A stretch of DNA of 6,460 nt from 12-FULL-44-12b sp964348525 (GTDB taxonomy: Bacteria > Patescibacteriota > Minisyncoccia > Phycocordibacterales > Zambryskibacteraceae). Positions 1 through 5,941 of the stretch are shown piece by piece (position 1 is the first letter of the stretch; each line of letters opens with the position of its first letter). Below the pieces are notes generated by a model. It saw nothing but the letters and a program-made list of their open reading frames with translations, was not told the DNA's origin and did not search any database. The stretch is from assembly GCA_964348525.1 (NCBI GenBank), contig CAYGCY010000014.1, forward strand, positions 1-6,460. Reading direction: 5' to 3'. The position numbers were made by a program, and so were the translations under genes.

Positions 1-30
1 ATACTCCGCTATATATAGCGGAGTATTTTT
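1..30 (+). terminator. Rho-independent terminator of the gene upstream of the window
   Basis: Positions 1-26 are a perfect inverted repeat: arms 1-11 and 16-26 (ATACTCCGCTA / TAGCGGAGTAT) around a TATA centre. TTTT follows at 27-30. A GC-containing stem followed at once by a U-run is the classical intrinsic terminator. It would end a transcript entering from the left. The stem may extend beyond position 1, which I cannot see. The repeat is symmetric, so it could also act on the other strand if an A-run lies to its left. Confidence 0.85.
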
Positions 31-32
31 GT

Positions 33-38
33 TATTAT
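33..38 (+). promoter_or_regulatory. Possible -10 element (TATTAT) for the pilB-like gene
   Basis: TATTAT lies 8 nt before the ATG at 47, directly behind the upstream terminator. A start point about 7 nt downstream of a -10 would fall at or next to the ATG, so the mRNA would be leaderless or nearly so. No Shine-Dalgarno is visible before this ATG, which fits. No convincing -35 is present at the right distance, because that stretch is the terminator stem. This is a motif-based suggestion only. Confidence 0.35.
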
Positions 39-46
39 CTTTACAA

Positions 47-1804
47 ATGCACATTGATGAGGAACAACTAAAAGATTTTGCTTTTGATTCCGGACTAGTT
101 TCAAAAGCCGAATTAGTGAGTGCCCAAAAAAATGCCAAAAAACAAGGCCTCCCTTTTTCAGAAGTTTTAGTGCGCGAGGGTTTTATAAATGAAGATGATT
201 TAAGAAGAATATATTCGCATATTTCAGGAATTCCTTTTGTTGATTTAAGCAAAAAAGAGTTGAGGCTCAATATTTTAGAAATAATTCCCGAAACTATTTC
301 TAGAAAACATAATGTAGTGTCTTTTGAAAGCCATACCAATGGAGTGGAAGTAGCAATGCTGTCTATGACAGATCTCTCAGCACTAGACTATCTAAAAAAA
401 GAAAAAGGAATAAAGTTTTTACCCAGATTTACAGATTCGCAGTCCATAAAACAGGCTCTCATTGCTTATCAAAAATTACTAAAAAAAGAATTTGGCGAAA
501 AAATAGAAAAAGAATCGAGGAGTATACCAAGTGAATATAGTGCTCTTGGTGATGGGGAATCGCCCTCTGCCAAATTGAGAGACATCGCAGAAGATGAAAA
601 TGTATCCAAGCTGTTAAATTTGGTTTTGCAACATGCTGTGTATCAGGGCGCCTCAGATATTCACATCGATCCTCAAGAAGAAAAAACACTTGTACGCTTT
701 AGGATTGGCGGGTCACTTTGTGAAGCATTTTCTCTGCCATCAAGGGCACATTTTCCAATAGTTTTGAGACTCAAAAAGCTTGCTGGTCTAGACCTCCAAG
801 CAGGTGAATACCCAATAGAGGGAAGGTTTAGAGTGTCTACCGAAGAAGTAGTAAAAGAAGCCACATCTTTTAGATTTTCAATTATAAAAACCTCCGCAGG
901 TGAAAAGATAAATATCAGAGTATTGAATTCAGGGGCCCTCGGTTTTAGCTTGGAGACTCTAGGTTTTCACGGGGAAGCACTGGAGAAATTTCATAGAGTT
1001 TTAAGAGACGGCGAAGGCGCTGTTGTGATGAGTGGCCCCCCTAGTTCTGGTAAAACGACCACCCTCTATACGGCTCTAGATCTCATAAATAAGCCAAGTT
1101 TGTCTATTGTGACTATTGAAGATCCTATTGAGTATCAAATGAATATGGTGAACCAAACCGAAGTATCCCAAGATGGAAAGCTAAACATGAAAAATGGTCT
1201 TCGTACTCTTATAAAACAAGACCCTGATGTAATTATGGTAGGTGATGTGAAAGAAAAAGAAACAGCAACCACCGCCCTCAACGCATCGCTTTCTGGAAAG
1301 CTGGTTATGTTTCCGTTTGTTGGTAAAAATTCTGGCGAAGCCATAGAGGGGTTGATAAAAATGGGAGTAGAAAAATTTTTAATAGCGTCTTCTCTAAAAA
1401 TTGTAGTGGGGCATGGCTTGGTAAAGAAACTTAAAAATAAACACGAAGAAAATGTTTTGTCAGAAAAAGAAATACACAAACTAAGACGATTTATAGATAT
1501 GGACAGGGTTCTCAATCTTTTAAAAGAAGAAGGTGTAATATCTAAAAAAGATGACTGGACCAACATAAAAATGTATACAGAGAATGGCACCCATGAAGAC
1601 AACCAGGAATTTTTAGGTATACACGAAGTGCTGAAAATAAGCCCCGCTATAAAAGATCTTATTATTGAAGGCGCTATGGGTGGAGAGATAGAAAGTCAGG
1701 CCGTAAAAGAGGGGATGATTACTATGGCAGAAGATGCCCTATTCAAAGCAGCGTCTGGCCTTATAACTATTGACGAAGTTTTTAGAATGGTAGAAAGCAG
1801 TTAG
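47..1804 (+). CDS. pilB: PilB/GspE-family type IV pilus assembly ATPase, active-site-divergent
   Basis: A 585-residue member of the secretion/pilus-assembly ATPases, cytoplasmic motors that power pilin polymerisation from the membrane base. Residues 1-140 resemble the T2SSE_N/MshEN domain (SEVLVREGFINEDDL near 38-52, a PET/ISRKHNV stretch near 81-90). The core ATPase starts near 185. Walker A is GPPSSGKTT (330-338, K336), the Asp box is TIEDPIEY (356-363) and Walker B is DPDVIMVGD (392-400). Candidate arginine fingers R260, R276 and R291 remain. Family-typical residues are missing: the Walker B Glu is D400, both His-box histidines are replaced (K418, V425), and the zinc tetracysteine motif before IHEVL (525-529) has no cysteine; the only Cys in the protein is C225. 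The alignment is gap-free here, so a frameshift is unlikely. A TTG at 29 is in frame but lies in the upstream terminator, so I chose ATG 47. The family call is firm; catalytic activity is uncertain. Confidence 0.9.
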   Translation: MHIDEEQLKDFAFDSGLVSKAELVSAQKNAKKQGLPFSEVLVREGFINEDDLRRIYSHISGIPFVDLSKKELRLNILEIIPETISRKHNVVSFESHTNGVEVAMLSMTDLSALDYLKKEKGIKFLPRFTDSQSIKQALIAYQKLLKKEFGEKIEKESRSIPSEYSALGDGESPSAKLRDIAEDENVSKLLNLVLQHAVYQGASDIHIDPQEEKTLVRFRIGGSLCEAFSLPSRAHFPIVLRLKKLAGLDLQAGEYPIEGRFRVSTEEVVKEATSFRFSIIKTSAGEKINIRVLNSGALGFSLETLGFHGEALEKFHRVLRDGEGAVVMSGPPSSGKTTTLYTALDLINKPSLSIVTIEDPIEYQMNMVNQTEVSQDGKLNMKNGLRTLIKQDPDVIMVGDVKEKETATTALNASLSGKLVMFPFVGKNSGEAIEGLIKMGVEKFLIASSLKIVVGHGLVKKLKNKHEENVLSEKEIHKLRRFIDMDRVLNLLKEEGVISKKDDWTNIKMYTENGTHEDNQEFLGIHEVLKISPAIKDLIIEGAMGGEIESQAVKEGMITMAEDALFKAASGLITIDEVFRMVESS

Positions 1805-1811
1805 TCCTTGA

Positions 1812-1841
1812 TTGGGTAGGGTTCCAACTTGTTGCTATAAT
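1812..1841 (+). promoter_or_regulatory. Promoter of tpiA-pgk, probably giving a leaderless transcript
   Basis: A perfect -10 TATAAT sits at 1836-1841, with a moderate -35 TTGGGT at 1812-1817 and an 18-nt spacer. The -10 ends 7 nt before the tpiA ATG at 1849, so transcription should begin at or within a base or two of the start codon. There is no Shine-Dalgarno between them. Both hexamers lie in the 44-nt gap after the pilB-like gene, where I see no terminator, so readthrough from upstream is also possible. Confidence 0.65.
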
Positions 1842-1848
1842 TCCATGT

Positions 1849-2610
1849 ATGAGTTTTATATTTGTTGGTAACTGGAAAATGAATCCAGTATCAAGTATAG
1901 ATGCAAAGAATCTTTTTGGTAGCTACAAAAAAATTGCAAAAAAATTTGCACGCAGAAAAATTTCTCTAGTTGCTTGCCCTTCCGCCCCGCACCTAGGCCT
2001 ATTTTTGGGAGCAAAGAAACCAAAAAATCTTTTTTTGGGGGCGCAAGATGCTTTTTTTGAGAAGAGCGGAGCGTTTACAGGAGAGATAAGCCCAGTCGCT
2101 CTCTATGGCGTTGGCGCTAATTATCTCATACTAGGGCATTCCGAAAGACGAAGGATGGGTGAGAACATAGACGCTATTTCAAAAAAAATAAAATTGGCGC
2201 TCAAAACGAAATTTACAGTGATAGTGTGTGTCGGTGAGCAACAAAGAGATTCTGAAGGAGAATTTTGGCACCAACTTAGATCAGAAATAGAAGATGTCAT
2301 CTCTAATGTTTCAAAAAATGATTTGAAAAATGTCATCATTGCTTATGAGCCGGTGTGGGCAGTGGGGGAAGAATCTAAAGGGGCTATGTCTGGAGAAGAT
2401 TTAAGAGAGACTGTTTTGTTTATAAAGAAAGTAGTGTCTCAAAATTATTTTGGGAATGTAGTGAAGTCTTTGAAAGTTTTGTATGGGGGTTCTGTTTTAC
2501 CAGAAAACGCTAGAAACCTAAAGGAGGTTGGTGGAGTGAATGGGTTTTTAGTGGGTCGAGAAAGTCTTATACCAAAAGAGATAGAGAGAATTTTAGATGA
2601 AATTTCTTAG
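1849..2610 (+). CDS. tpiA: Triosephosphate isomerase
   Basis: TpiA interconverts dihydroxyacetone phosphate and glyceraldehyde 3-phosphate in cytoplasmic glycolysis. At 253 residues it has the usual length for this TIM barrel. Visible landmarks are NWKMN (8-12) with catalytic K10, GAFTGEISP (74-82), ILGHSER (94-100) with catalytic H97, YEPVWAVG (166-173) with catalytic base E167, and the phosphate-gripping YGGSV (212-216) and FLVGRESL (233-240). The loop-6 lid after PVW reads AVGEESKGA instead of the common AIGTGKTA, one or two residues longer, and the loop-8 second Gly is R237. The ATG at 1849 puts NWKMN at the family position. The gene overlaps pgk by 14 nt, so the two are almost certainly one operon with translational coupling. 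Expression is likely driven by the TATAAT just upstream. All catalytic residues are present, so I expect an active enzyme. Confidence 0.97.
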   Translation: MSFIFVGNWKMNPVSSIDAKNLFGSYKKIAKKFARRKISLVACPSAPHLGLFLGAKKPKNLFLGAQDAFFEKSGAFTGEISPVALYGVGANYLILGHSERRRMGENIDAISKKIKLALKTKFTVIVCVGEQQRDSEGEFWHQLRSEIEDVISNVSKNDLKNVIIAYEPVWAVGEESKGAMSGEDLRETVLFIKKVVSQNYFGNVVKSLKVLYGGSVLPENARNLKEVGGVNGFLVGRESLIPKEIERILDEIS

Positions 2611-3721
2611 TCAAAATAAAGCGGAGTTTGCTGGCAAAAAAGTTCTTGTGAGGGCAGATTTGAACATACCTATTGAATCTGGAGTCATAGAAGACACATA
2701 CAGGATAGAAGTTCTGCTTCCTACTATAAATTTTCTGAAAGAAGCTGGAGCAAAAATCATTCTCGCTAGTCACATAGAAGCAAATCACTCTATAAACGAA
2801 CAGACACTGAAGCCTGTGGCAGATATTCTTGCGCGAAGTTTTCCTGTTTTTTTTGCAGAGGAGTATTTTCCAGACAAGAATACCAATATAGATACACATT
2901 TGGATACAGGAGAGGTAGTTTTATTGGAAAATTTGAGAAAATACAAAGGCGAAAAAGACAATAACGAAGAATTTGCAAAAACCCTAGCCTCGTATGCTGA
3001 TATATATGTAAATGAAGCTTTCTCTGCCTCGCACAGAGAACATGCCTCTATTGTGTCTCTCCCCAAATTTTTACCTAGTTTTGCCGGATTACAGTTTGAA
3101 AGAGAAGTAACCGAGCTATCAAAATGTTTTATTCCTCAAAAGCCTTCCGTGTTCATACTCGGGGGCGCAAAGTTTGACACCAAGCTTCAGATTTTAAGAA
3201 AATTCTTTACCAAATCAGATGCCGTTTTTGTGGGCGGGGCTCTCGCCAACGATTTTTTCAAAGCCAAAGGCCTTGAGGTGGGGAGGTCCCTTGTGTCTTT
3301 AGTACCACCGCACCTCCATTCTTTTTCAGAACCCCCACTTTATCTGCCTGTCGATGTGGTTGTAACAGGTGGAGGAGATAGAACTACAAATATAGAAGAT
3401 GTTAGGTCAGAAGAAACCATTGCAGACATCGGAGAAGATTCCGTGAGTGTTGTGAGGGAGATTGTTTTTGGGGCGAAGACAATTATTTGGAACGGTCCAA
3501 TGGGGAATTACGAACTGGGTTATACCGAAGGTACACGTGGGGTAGCGAAAGTAATAGCAGAAGCTGTTGGTGTACGCTCTATTGTGGGCGGTGGGGATAC
3601 TGTGGCTTGTATTCGAAAGCTTGGTCTCCAGAAAAATTTTACATTTCTTTCTACCGCTGGCGCAGCAATGCTCGAGTTTTTAAATGAAGAAACTCTGCCT
3701 GGAATAAAAGCCCTTAATTAG
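2597..3721 (+). CDS. pgk: Phosphoglycerate kinase
   Basis: Pgk transfers phosphate from 1,3-bisphosphoglycerate to ADP, the first ATP-yielding step of lower glycolysis. It has 374 residues, shorter than the typical 390-415. The N-terminal 3-PG-binding half shows VRADLN (18-23; D21, N23), R36, SHI (58-60; H59), LLENLR (109-114; R114) and SHREHAS (145-151; R147). The C-terminal nucleotide-binding half shows LGGAKFDTK (188-196; K192, K196), VGGALANDF (212-220), WNGPMGNYE (298-306) and GGGDT (331-335). Two sites are unusual. The common SHLGRP loop reads SHIEAN, so the substrate-contacting Arg is A62, and the STGGGAS motif is STAGAAM (352-358). The start ATG lies inside the tpiA 3' end. A weak purine stretch AGAGAGAA (2583-2590) may act as ribosome binding site, but coupling to tpiA is more likely. 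It converges on the HIT gene with 8 nt between stops. Confidence 0.96.
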   Translation: MKFLSQNKAEFAGKKVLVRADLNIPIESGVIEDTYRIEVLLPTINFLKEAGAKIILASHIEANHSINEQTLKPVADILARSFPVFFAEEYFPDKNTNIDTHLDTGEVVLLENLRKYKGEKDNNEEFAKTLASYADIYVNEAFSASHREHASIVSLPKFLPSFAGLQFEREVTELSKCFIPQKPSVFILGGAKFDTKLQILRKFFTKSDAVFVGGALANDFFKAKGLEVGRSLVSLVPPHLHSFSEPPLYLPVDVVVTGGGDRTTNIEDVRSEETIADIGEDSVSVVREIVFGAKTIIWNGPMGNYELGYTEGTRGVAKVIAEAVGVRSIVGGGDTVACIRKLGLQKNFTFLSTAGAAMLEFLNEETLPGIKALN

Positions 3722-3746
3722 ATCTTTAGCTAAGCGGGCATTTTTT
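3706..3746. terminator. Possible shared terminator between convergent pgk and HIT gene
   Basis: AAAAGCCC (3706-3713) can pair with GGGC (3736-3739) and part of T6 (3741-3746), with A3740 bulged and the TTA/TAA inner pairs offset by a 2-nt bulge. A T-run follows on the + strand. On the - strand the AAAA at 3706-3709 becomes a short U-run. The stem overlaps the ends of both genes and is imperfect, so this is a weak call. No better terminator is visible for either gene. Confidence 0.35.
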
Positions 3747-4128
3747 CTGAAATAGAATTTCTTATTTTTTCAAATTCTTCAGTTGTGAAAGAAAGAGGTT
3801 TGGTTTTCGAAAGAACACTTTCTTCAGCTTGCGGTATTAAATGAATGTGAAAATGCTGCACATCAACACCGGCAACCATTACAAGTGTATACTTCGCGCC
3901 CGTTGCTTCCGTCAGTATTGGACGAATTTTTGCTACAGCATTAAACATTTGTAATTTGGTTTCATCAGAAGCCTCTTCAAGGCTATTTACATGTTTTTTG
4001 TAAATCAAAAGAGTGTGGCCCTTCGCTAATGGGTGTATATCCAAAAAGGCTAAAACATTATCATTTTCATATACCGGATAATGCGGTATATGTTTGTTAG
4101 CGACCTTACAAAAAATACAATTCTCCAT
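3730..4128 (-). CDS. HIT-family (histidine triad) nucleotide hydrolase/transferase
   Basis: A 132-residue protein of the HINT-like branch of the HIT superfamily, which hydrolyses or transfers nucleoside monophosphates (for example AMP-N bonds or dinucleoside polyphosphates). Visible are the N-terminal CIFC (4-7; C4, C7) and KKH (44-46; H46), which in bacterial HIT proteins often form a zinc site. Next come VYENDNVLAFLDIHPLAKGH (19-38) and the diagnostic histidine triad QHFHIHLIP (91-99), where H94 should be the nucleophile. The true substrate cannot be read from sequence. I chose the ATG at 4128 because MENCIFC is the usual family beginning. An in-frame TTG at 4167 would add 13 unrelated residues and overlap recJ. 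A TATTAT ends 7 nt before the chosen ATG, which suggests a leaderless message. The gene is divergent from recJ and convergent with pgk, so it is probably monocistronic. Confidence 0.94.
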   Translation of the reverse strand: MENCIFCKVANKHIPHYPVYENDNVLAFLDIHPLAKGHTLLIYKKHVNSLEEASDETKLQMFNAVAKIRPILTEATGAKYTLVMVAGVDVQHFHIHLIPQAEESVLSKTKPLSFTTEEFEKIRNSISEKMPA

Positions 4129-4134
4129 GTCAGA

Positions 4135-4141
4135 TATAATA
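4135..4141. promoter_or_regulatory. Symmetric bidirectional -10 element for HIT gene and recJ
   Basis: The heptamer TATAATA gives TATAAT on the + strand (4135-4140) and TATTAT on the - strand (4141 to 4136), so one AT core can serve both divergent genes. It ends 7 nt before the HIT ATG (leaderless if used) and 17 nt before the recJ ATG, which would leave a leader of about 10 nt. -35 boxes are poor. The best - strand candidate is TTGGGT (4167 to 4162) with a long 20-nt spacer, and none is clear for recJ. The motif is seen directly; its use in both directions is inferred. Confidence 0.5.
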
Positions 4142-4157
4142 CTCTCCACATAAAGAA

Positions 4158-5783
4158 ATGCACCCAATTATTGAAGAAATTCTAAAAAAGCGCGGTATCA
4201 CACAGGAGAACAGAGAGGATTTTCTGAACCCAAAATACGAAAAACTCCATGATCCATTTTTAATGAAAGATATGGAGAAAGCGGTTTCTCGTATTAAAAC
4301 AGCCTTTGATAATAACGAGACCATTGCCATTTATAGTGATTACGATGCAGATGGGATTCCGGGGGGCATAATGCTTCGCAAAGCATTAGAAACAACTTCT
4401 AAAAATGTTATTGCTTACATCCCAGACAGACACACCGATGGTTTCGGCTTTCACGAAAACTCAATTGAAGAATTAAAAAGTAAAAATGTTTCTCTAATAA
4501 TTACCGTGGATTGTGGTATCGCAGGTAATGGCACGGTGGACTCGGCAGAAAAAGCGGGAATAGATGTGATTGTGACAGACCATCACGAAGCGCCAAAAGA
4601 GGGAGCCCCAAATGCGTATGCGATTCTTGATCCAATGCAGGAGGATTGTCAGTATCCATTCAAAGGTTTATGTGGAGCGGGCGTCGCATTTAAACTTGTG
4701 CAAGCACTCCAGCAGAAAAAAGTTTTAAAGCTAGCCGGTGGTCAGGAAAAATGGTTTCTTGATTTAGTAGCCATTGCAACTATCGCAGATATGGTTCCAC
4801 TAATAGACGAAAACAGGATTTTGGCACACTTCGGCCTAAAGGTTCTTGAAAAAAGTAAGCGCCATGGGATGCGTGCCCTTATAAATTCGCTGAGATTGAG
4901 AAATATTACAGAAGACGATGTTGCCTTTTCAATAGCACCACGCATAAACGCTGCATCCCGCATGGGCGAAGCACGCCTCGCCTATGATTTGCTCGCGACA
5001 GAAAATGAAAAGGAAGCGCCCGCTCTTATGCGTGAGCTAGAGCAAGTAAATAATTCACGAAAAGGTGTTGTAGCCTCTATTGTGAAAGAGGCCCACGGGA
5101 GAATTGAGGAAGGAAAACTACATGAAAAATCAGTAATAGTGCTTGGCTCTACACACTGGCGTCCATCACTTCTCGGATTGGTTGCTACAAACTTAGTTGA
5201 AAAATACGGTGTGCCGGTATTTTTGTGGGGCGAGGATGGCTTGAAGGAAATTAGAGGGTCTTGTCGTGGAAATGGCACTATTTCAATGCATGATTTGATG
5301 GCGGAGGCACAAGATTCTTTTTTGCAATACGGTGGGCACCGTGAAGCTGGTGGGTTTACGGTAGTAAAAGAGCAAATACATCATTTAGCAGATGCTTTAG
5401 TTGGGGCATTAGAAAAAATACTGGCTCGTTCAAATTCTGCAGAGCAGAAATTGTTTGGAACAGATGCTGTGCTCTCATTAACTGATATAAATAATAATTT
5501 TTTGAAATCCCTTTTTTCGCTTCGCCCATTTGGATTGGCTAACGAGAAACCACTTTTTCATTTTCCAAAGGCGTGGGTCGAGGAGAAAAAAACTTTTGGG
5601 AAAACCAGCAATCACCTAGAAATTATTTTTAGTCATGGAGGCAAAAAAGCAAGAGGGATAAGATTTTTCAATAATAAATTAGACGAAATGAGTAATCAGG
5701 TAGACATTTTTGGCCACATAGAAGAAGACCCGTTTAAGGGGCGGGATGCGTGGAGGGTGAGGATAGTGGAAATAAAAAGTTAG
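4158..5783 (+). CDS. recJ: Single-stranded-DNA-specific 5'-3' exonuclease RecJ
   Basis: RecJ degrades single-stranded DNA 5' to 3' in RecF-type recombination, base-excision and mismatch repair. It has 541 residues, slightly short for the family. The DHH core shows motif I SDYDADG (60-66; D61, D63, D65), motif II VDCG (117-120; D118), motif III TDHH (140-143) and motif IV ADMVPL (210-215; D211). Next come RINAASRMGEARLAYDLL (262-279) and the DHHA1 signature GGHREAGGF (392-400). The C-terminal part after about 435 is the expected OB-fold, with the family LRPFG (455-459). All metal ligands are present, so activity is expected. The ATG at 4158 has no real Shine-Dalgarno (CACATAAAGAA precedes it). 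Upstream in-frame extension is unlikely because the divergent promoter and HIT gene lie there. It stands alone on this strand between the HIT gene and the orphan gene. Confidence 0.96.
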   Translation: MHPIIEEILKKRGITQENREDFLNPKYEKLHDPFLMKDMEKAVSRIKTAFDNNETIAIYSDYDADGIPGGIMLRKALETTSKNVIAYIPDRHTDGFGFHENSIEELKSKNVSLIITVDCGIAGNGTVDSAEKAGIDVIVTDHHEAPKEGAPNAYAILDPMQEDCQYPFKGLCGAGVAFKLVQALQQKKVLKLAGGQEKWFLDLVAIATIADMVPLIDENRILAHFGLKVLEKSKRHGMRALINSLRLRNITEDDVAFSIAPRINAASRMGEARLAYDLLATENEKEAPALMRELEQVNNSRKGVVASIVKEAHGRIEEGKLHEKSVIVLGSTHWRPSLLGLVATNLVEKYGVPVFLWGEDGLKEIRGSCRGNGTISMHDLMAEAQDSFLQYGGHREAGGFTVVKEQIHHLADALVGALEKILARSNSAEQKLFGTDAVLSLTDINNNFLKSLFSLRPFGLANEKPLFHFPKAWVEEKKTFGKTSNHLEIIFSHGGKKARGIRFFNNKLDEMSNQVDIFGHIEEDPFKGRDAWRVRIVEIKS

Positions 5784-5798
5784 AGATATTTTCAACCC

Positions 5799-5816
5799 AA
5801 CTTAACCAAAGTTTTT
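5799..5816 (+). terminator. Weak candidate terminator after recJ
   Basis: AACTT (5799-5803) and AAGTT (5809-5813) form a 5-bp AT-rich stem with an AACCA loop, followed by more T. The stem is too weak to be convincing alone. It is the only stem-plus-T arrangement between the recJ stop and the next promoter. Confidence 0.25.
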
Positions 5817-5819
5817 CTA

Positions 5820-5848
5820 TTGACAAATACTTCATATAAGTGCTTAAT
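5820..5848 (+). promoter_or_regulatory. Strong sigma70-type promoter of the orphan gene
   Basis: A perfect -35 TTGACA (5820-5825) is followed after exactly 17 nt by CTTAAT (5843-5848), a 4-of-6 match to TATAAT with a TG just upstream. The predicted start is near 5855, leaving a leader of about 87 nt. This is the only consensus -35 I see in the window. GTGC occurs at 5840, 5849 and 5859, spaced 9 and 10 bp, over the -10 and start region, and could be part of an operator. Confidence 0.65.
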
Positions 5849-5854
5849 GTGCTA

Positions 5855-5941
5855 AGAAGTGCGAGAAATTCTCGCAACCGCTCCGACGGCAAATTCGGAG
5901 ACACTCGTGAGTAACGAGCGAGTTCTATACAAGGAGATGCT
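5855..5941 (+). promoter_or_regulatory. Structured 5' leader of the orphan gene (three successive hairpins)
   Basis: Three inverted repeats follow one another. GCGAGA/TCTCGC (5861-5866 with 5870-5875) has a 3-nt loop. CTCCGA/TCGGAG (5881-5886 with 5895-5900) has an 8-nt loop. CTCGT/ACGAG (5904-5908 with 5914-5918) has a 5-nt loop. An alternative pairing, ACTCG (5903-5907) with CGAGT (5919-5923), competes with the third. None carries a U-run, so they are not terminators. Their position between promoter and ribosome binding site suggests RNA stabilisation or translational control. I do not recognise a known riboswitch. The left boundary assumes a start near 5855. Confidence 0.55.
5931..5936 (+). 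promoter_or_regulatory. Canonical Shine-Dalgarno AAGGAG of the orphan gene
   Basis: AAGGAG ends 5 nt before the ATG at 5942 and fixes that start. An ATG at 5937 is out of frame and too close to the motif. It is the only strong Shine-Dalgarno in the window and contrasts with the other five genes, which have none or a weak one. Confidence 0.85.

Noticed and set aside
29..46. In-frame TTG start that would add six residues to the pilB-like protein
   Set aside because: It lies in the T-run of the upstream terminator with no ribosome binding site; MHIDEEQ from ATG 47 is the natural start.
1300..1360. Frameshift or sequencing error as cause of the missing His box in the pilB-like gene
   Set aside because: Alignment with the family stays in register with no gap on both sides (L-S-G-K-L-V ... 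M-G-V), and the other frames here do not restore the motif.
1135..1602. 155-codon open frame on the - strand inside the pilB-like gene
   Set aside because: It is antisense to conserved Walker B and C-terminal coding sequence, has no recognisable motif and no start signals. It is a shadow of the real gene.
5861..5923. Leader hairpins as a CRISPR array, attenuator or known riboswitch
   Set aside because: The repeats are short, differ from one another and are not regularly spaced with unique spacers; no U-run follows any stem; no known riboswitch core is recognisable.
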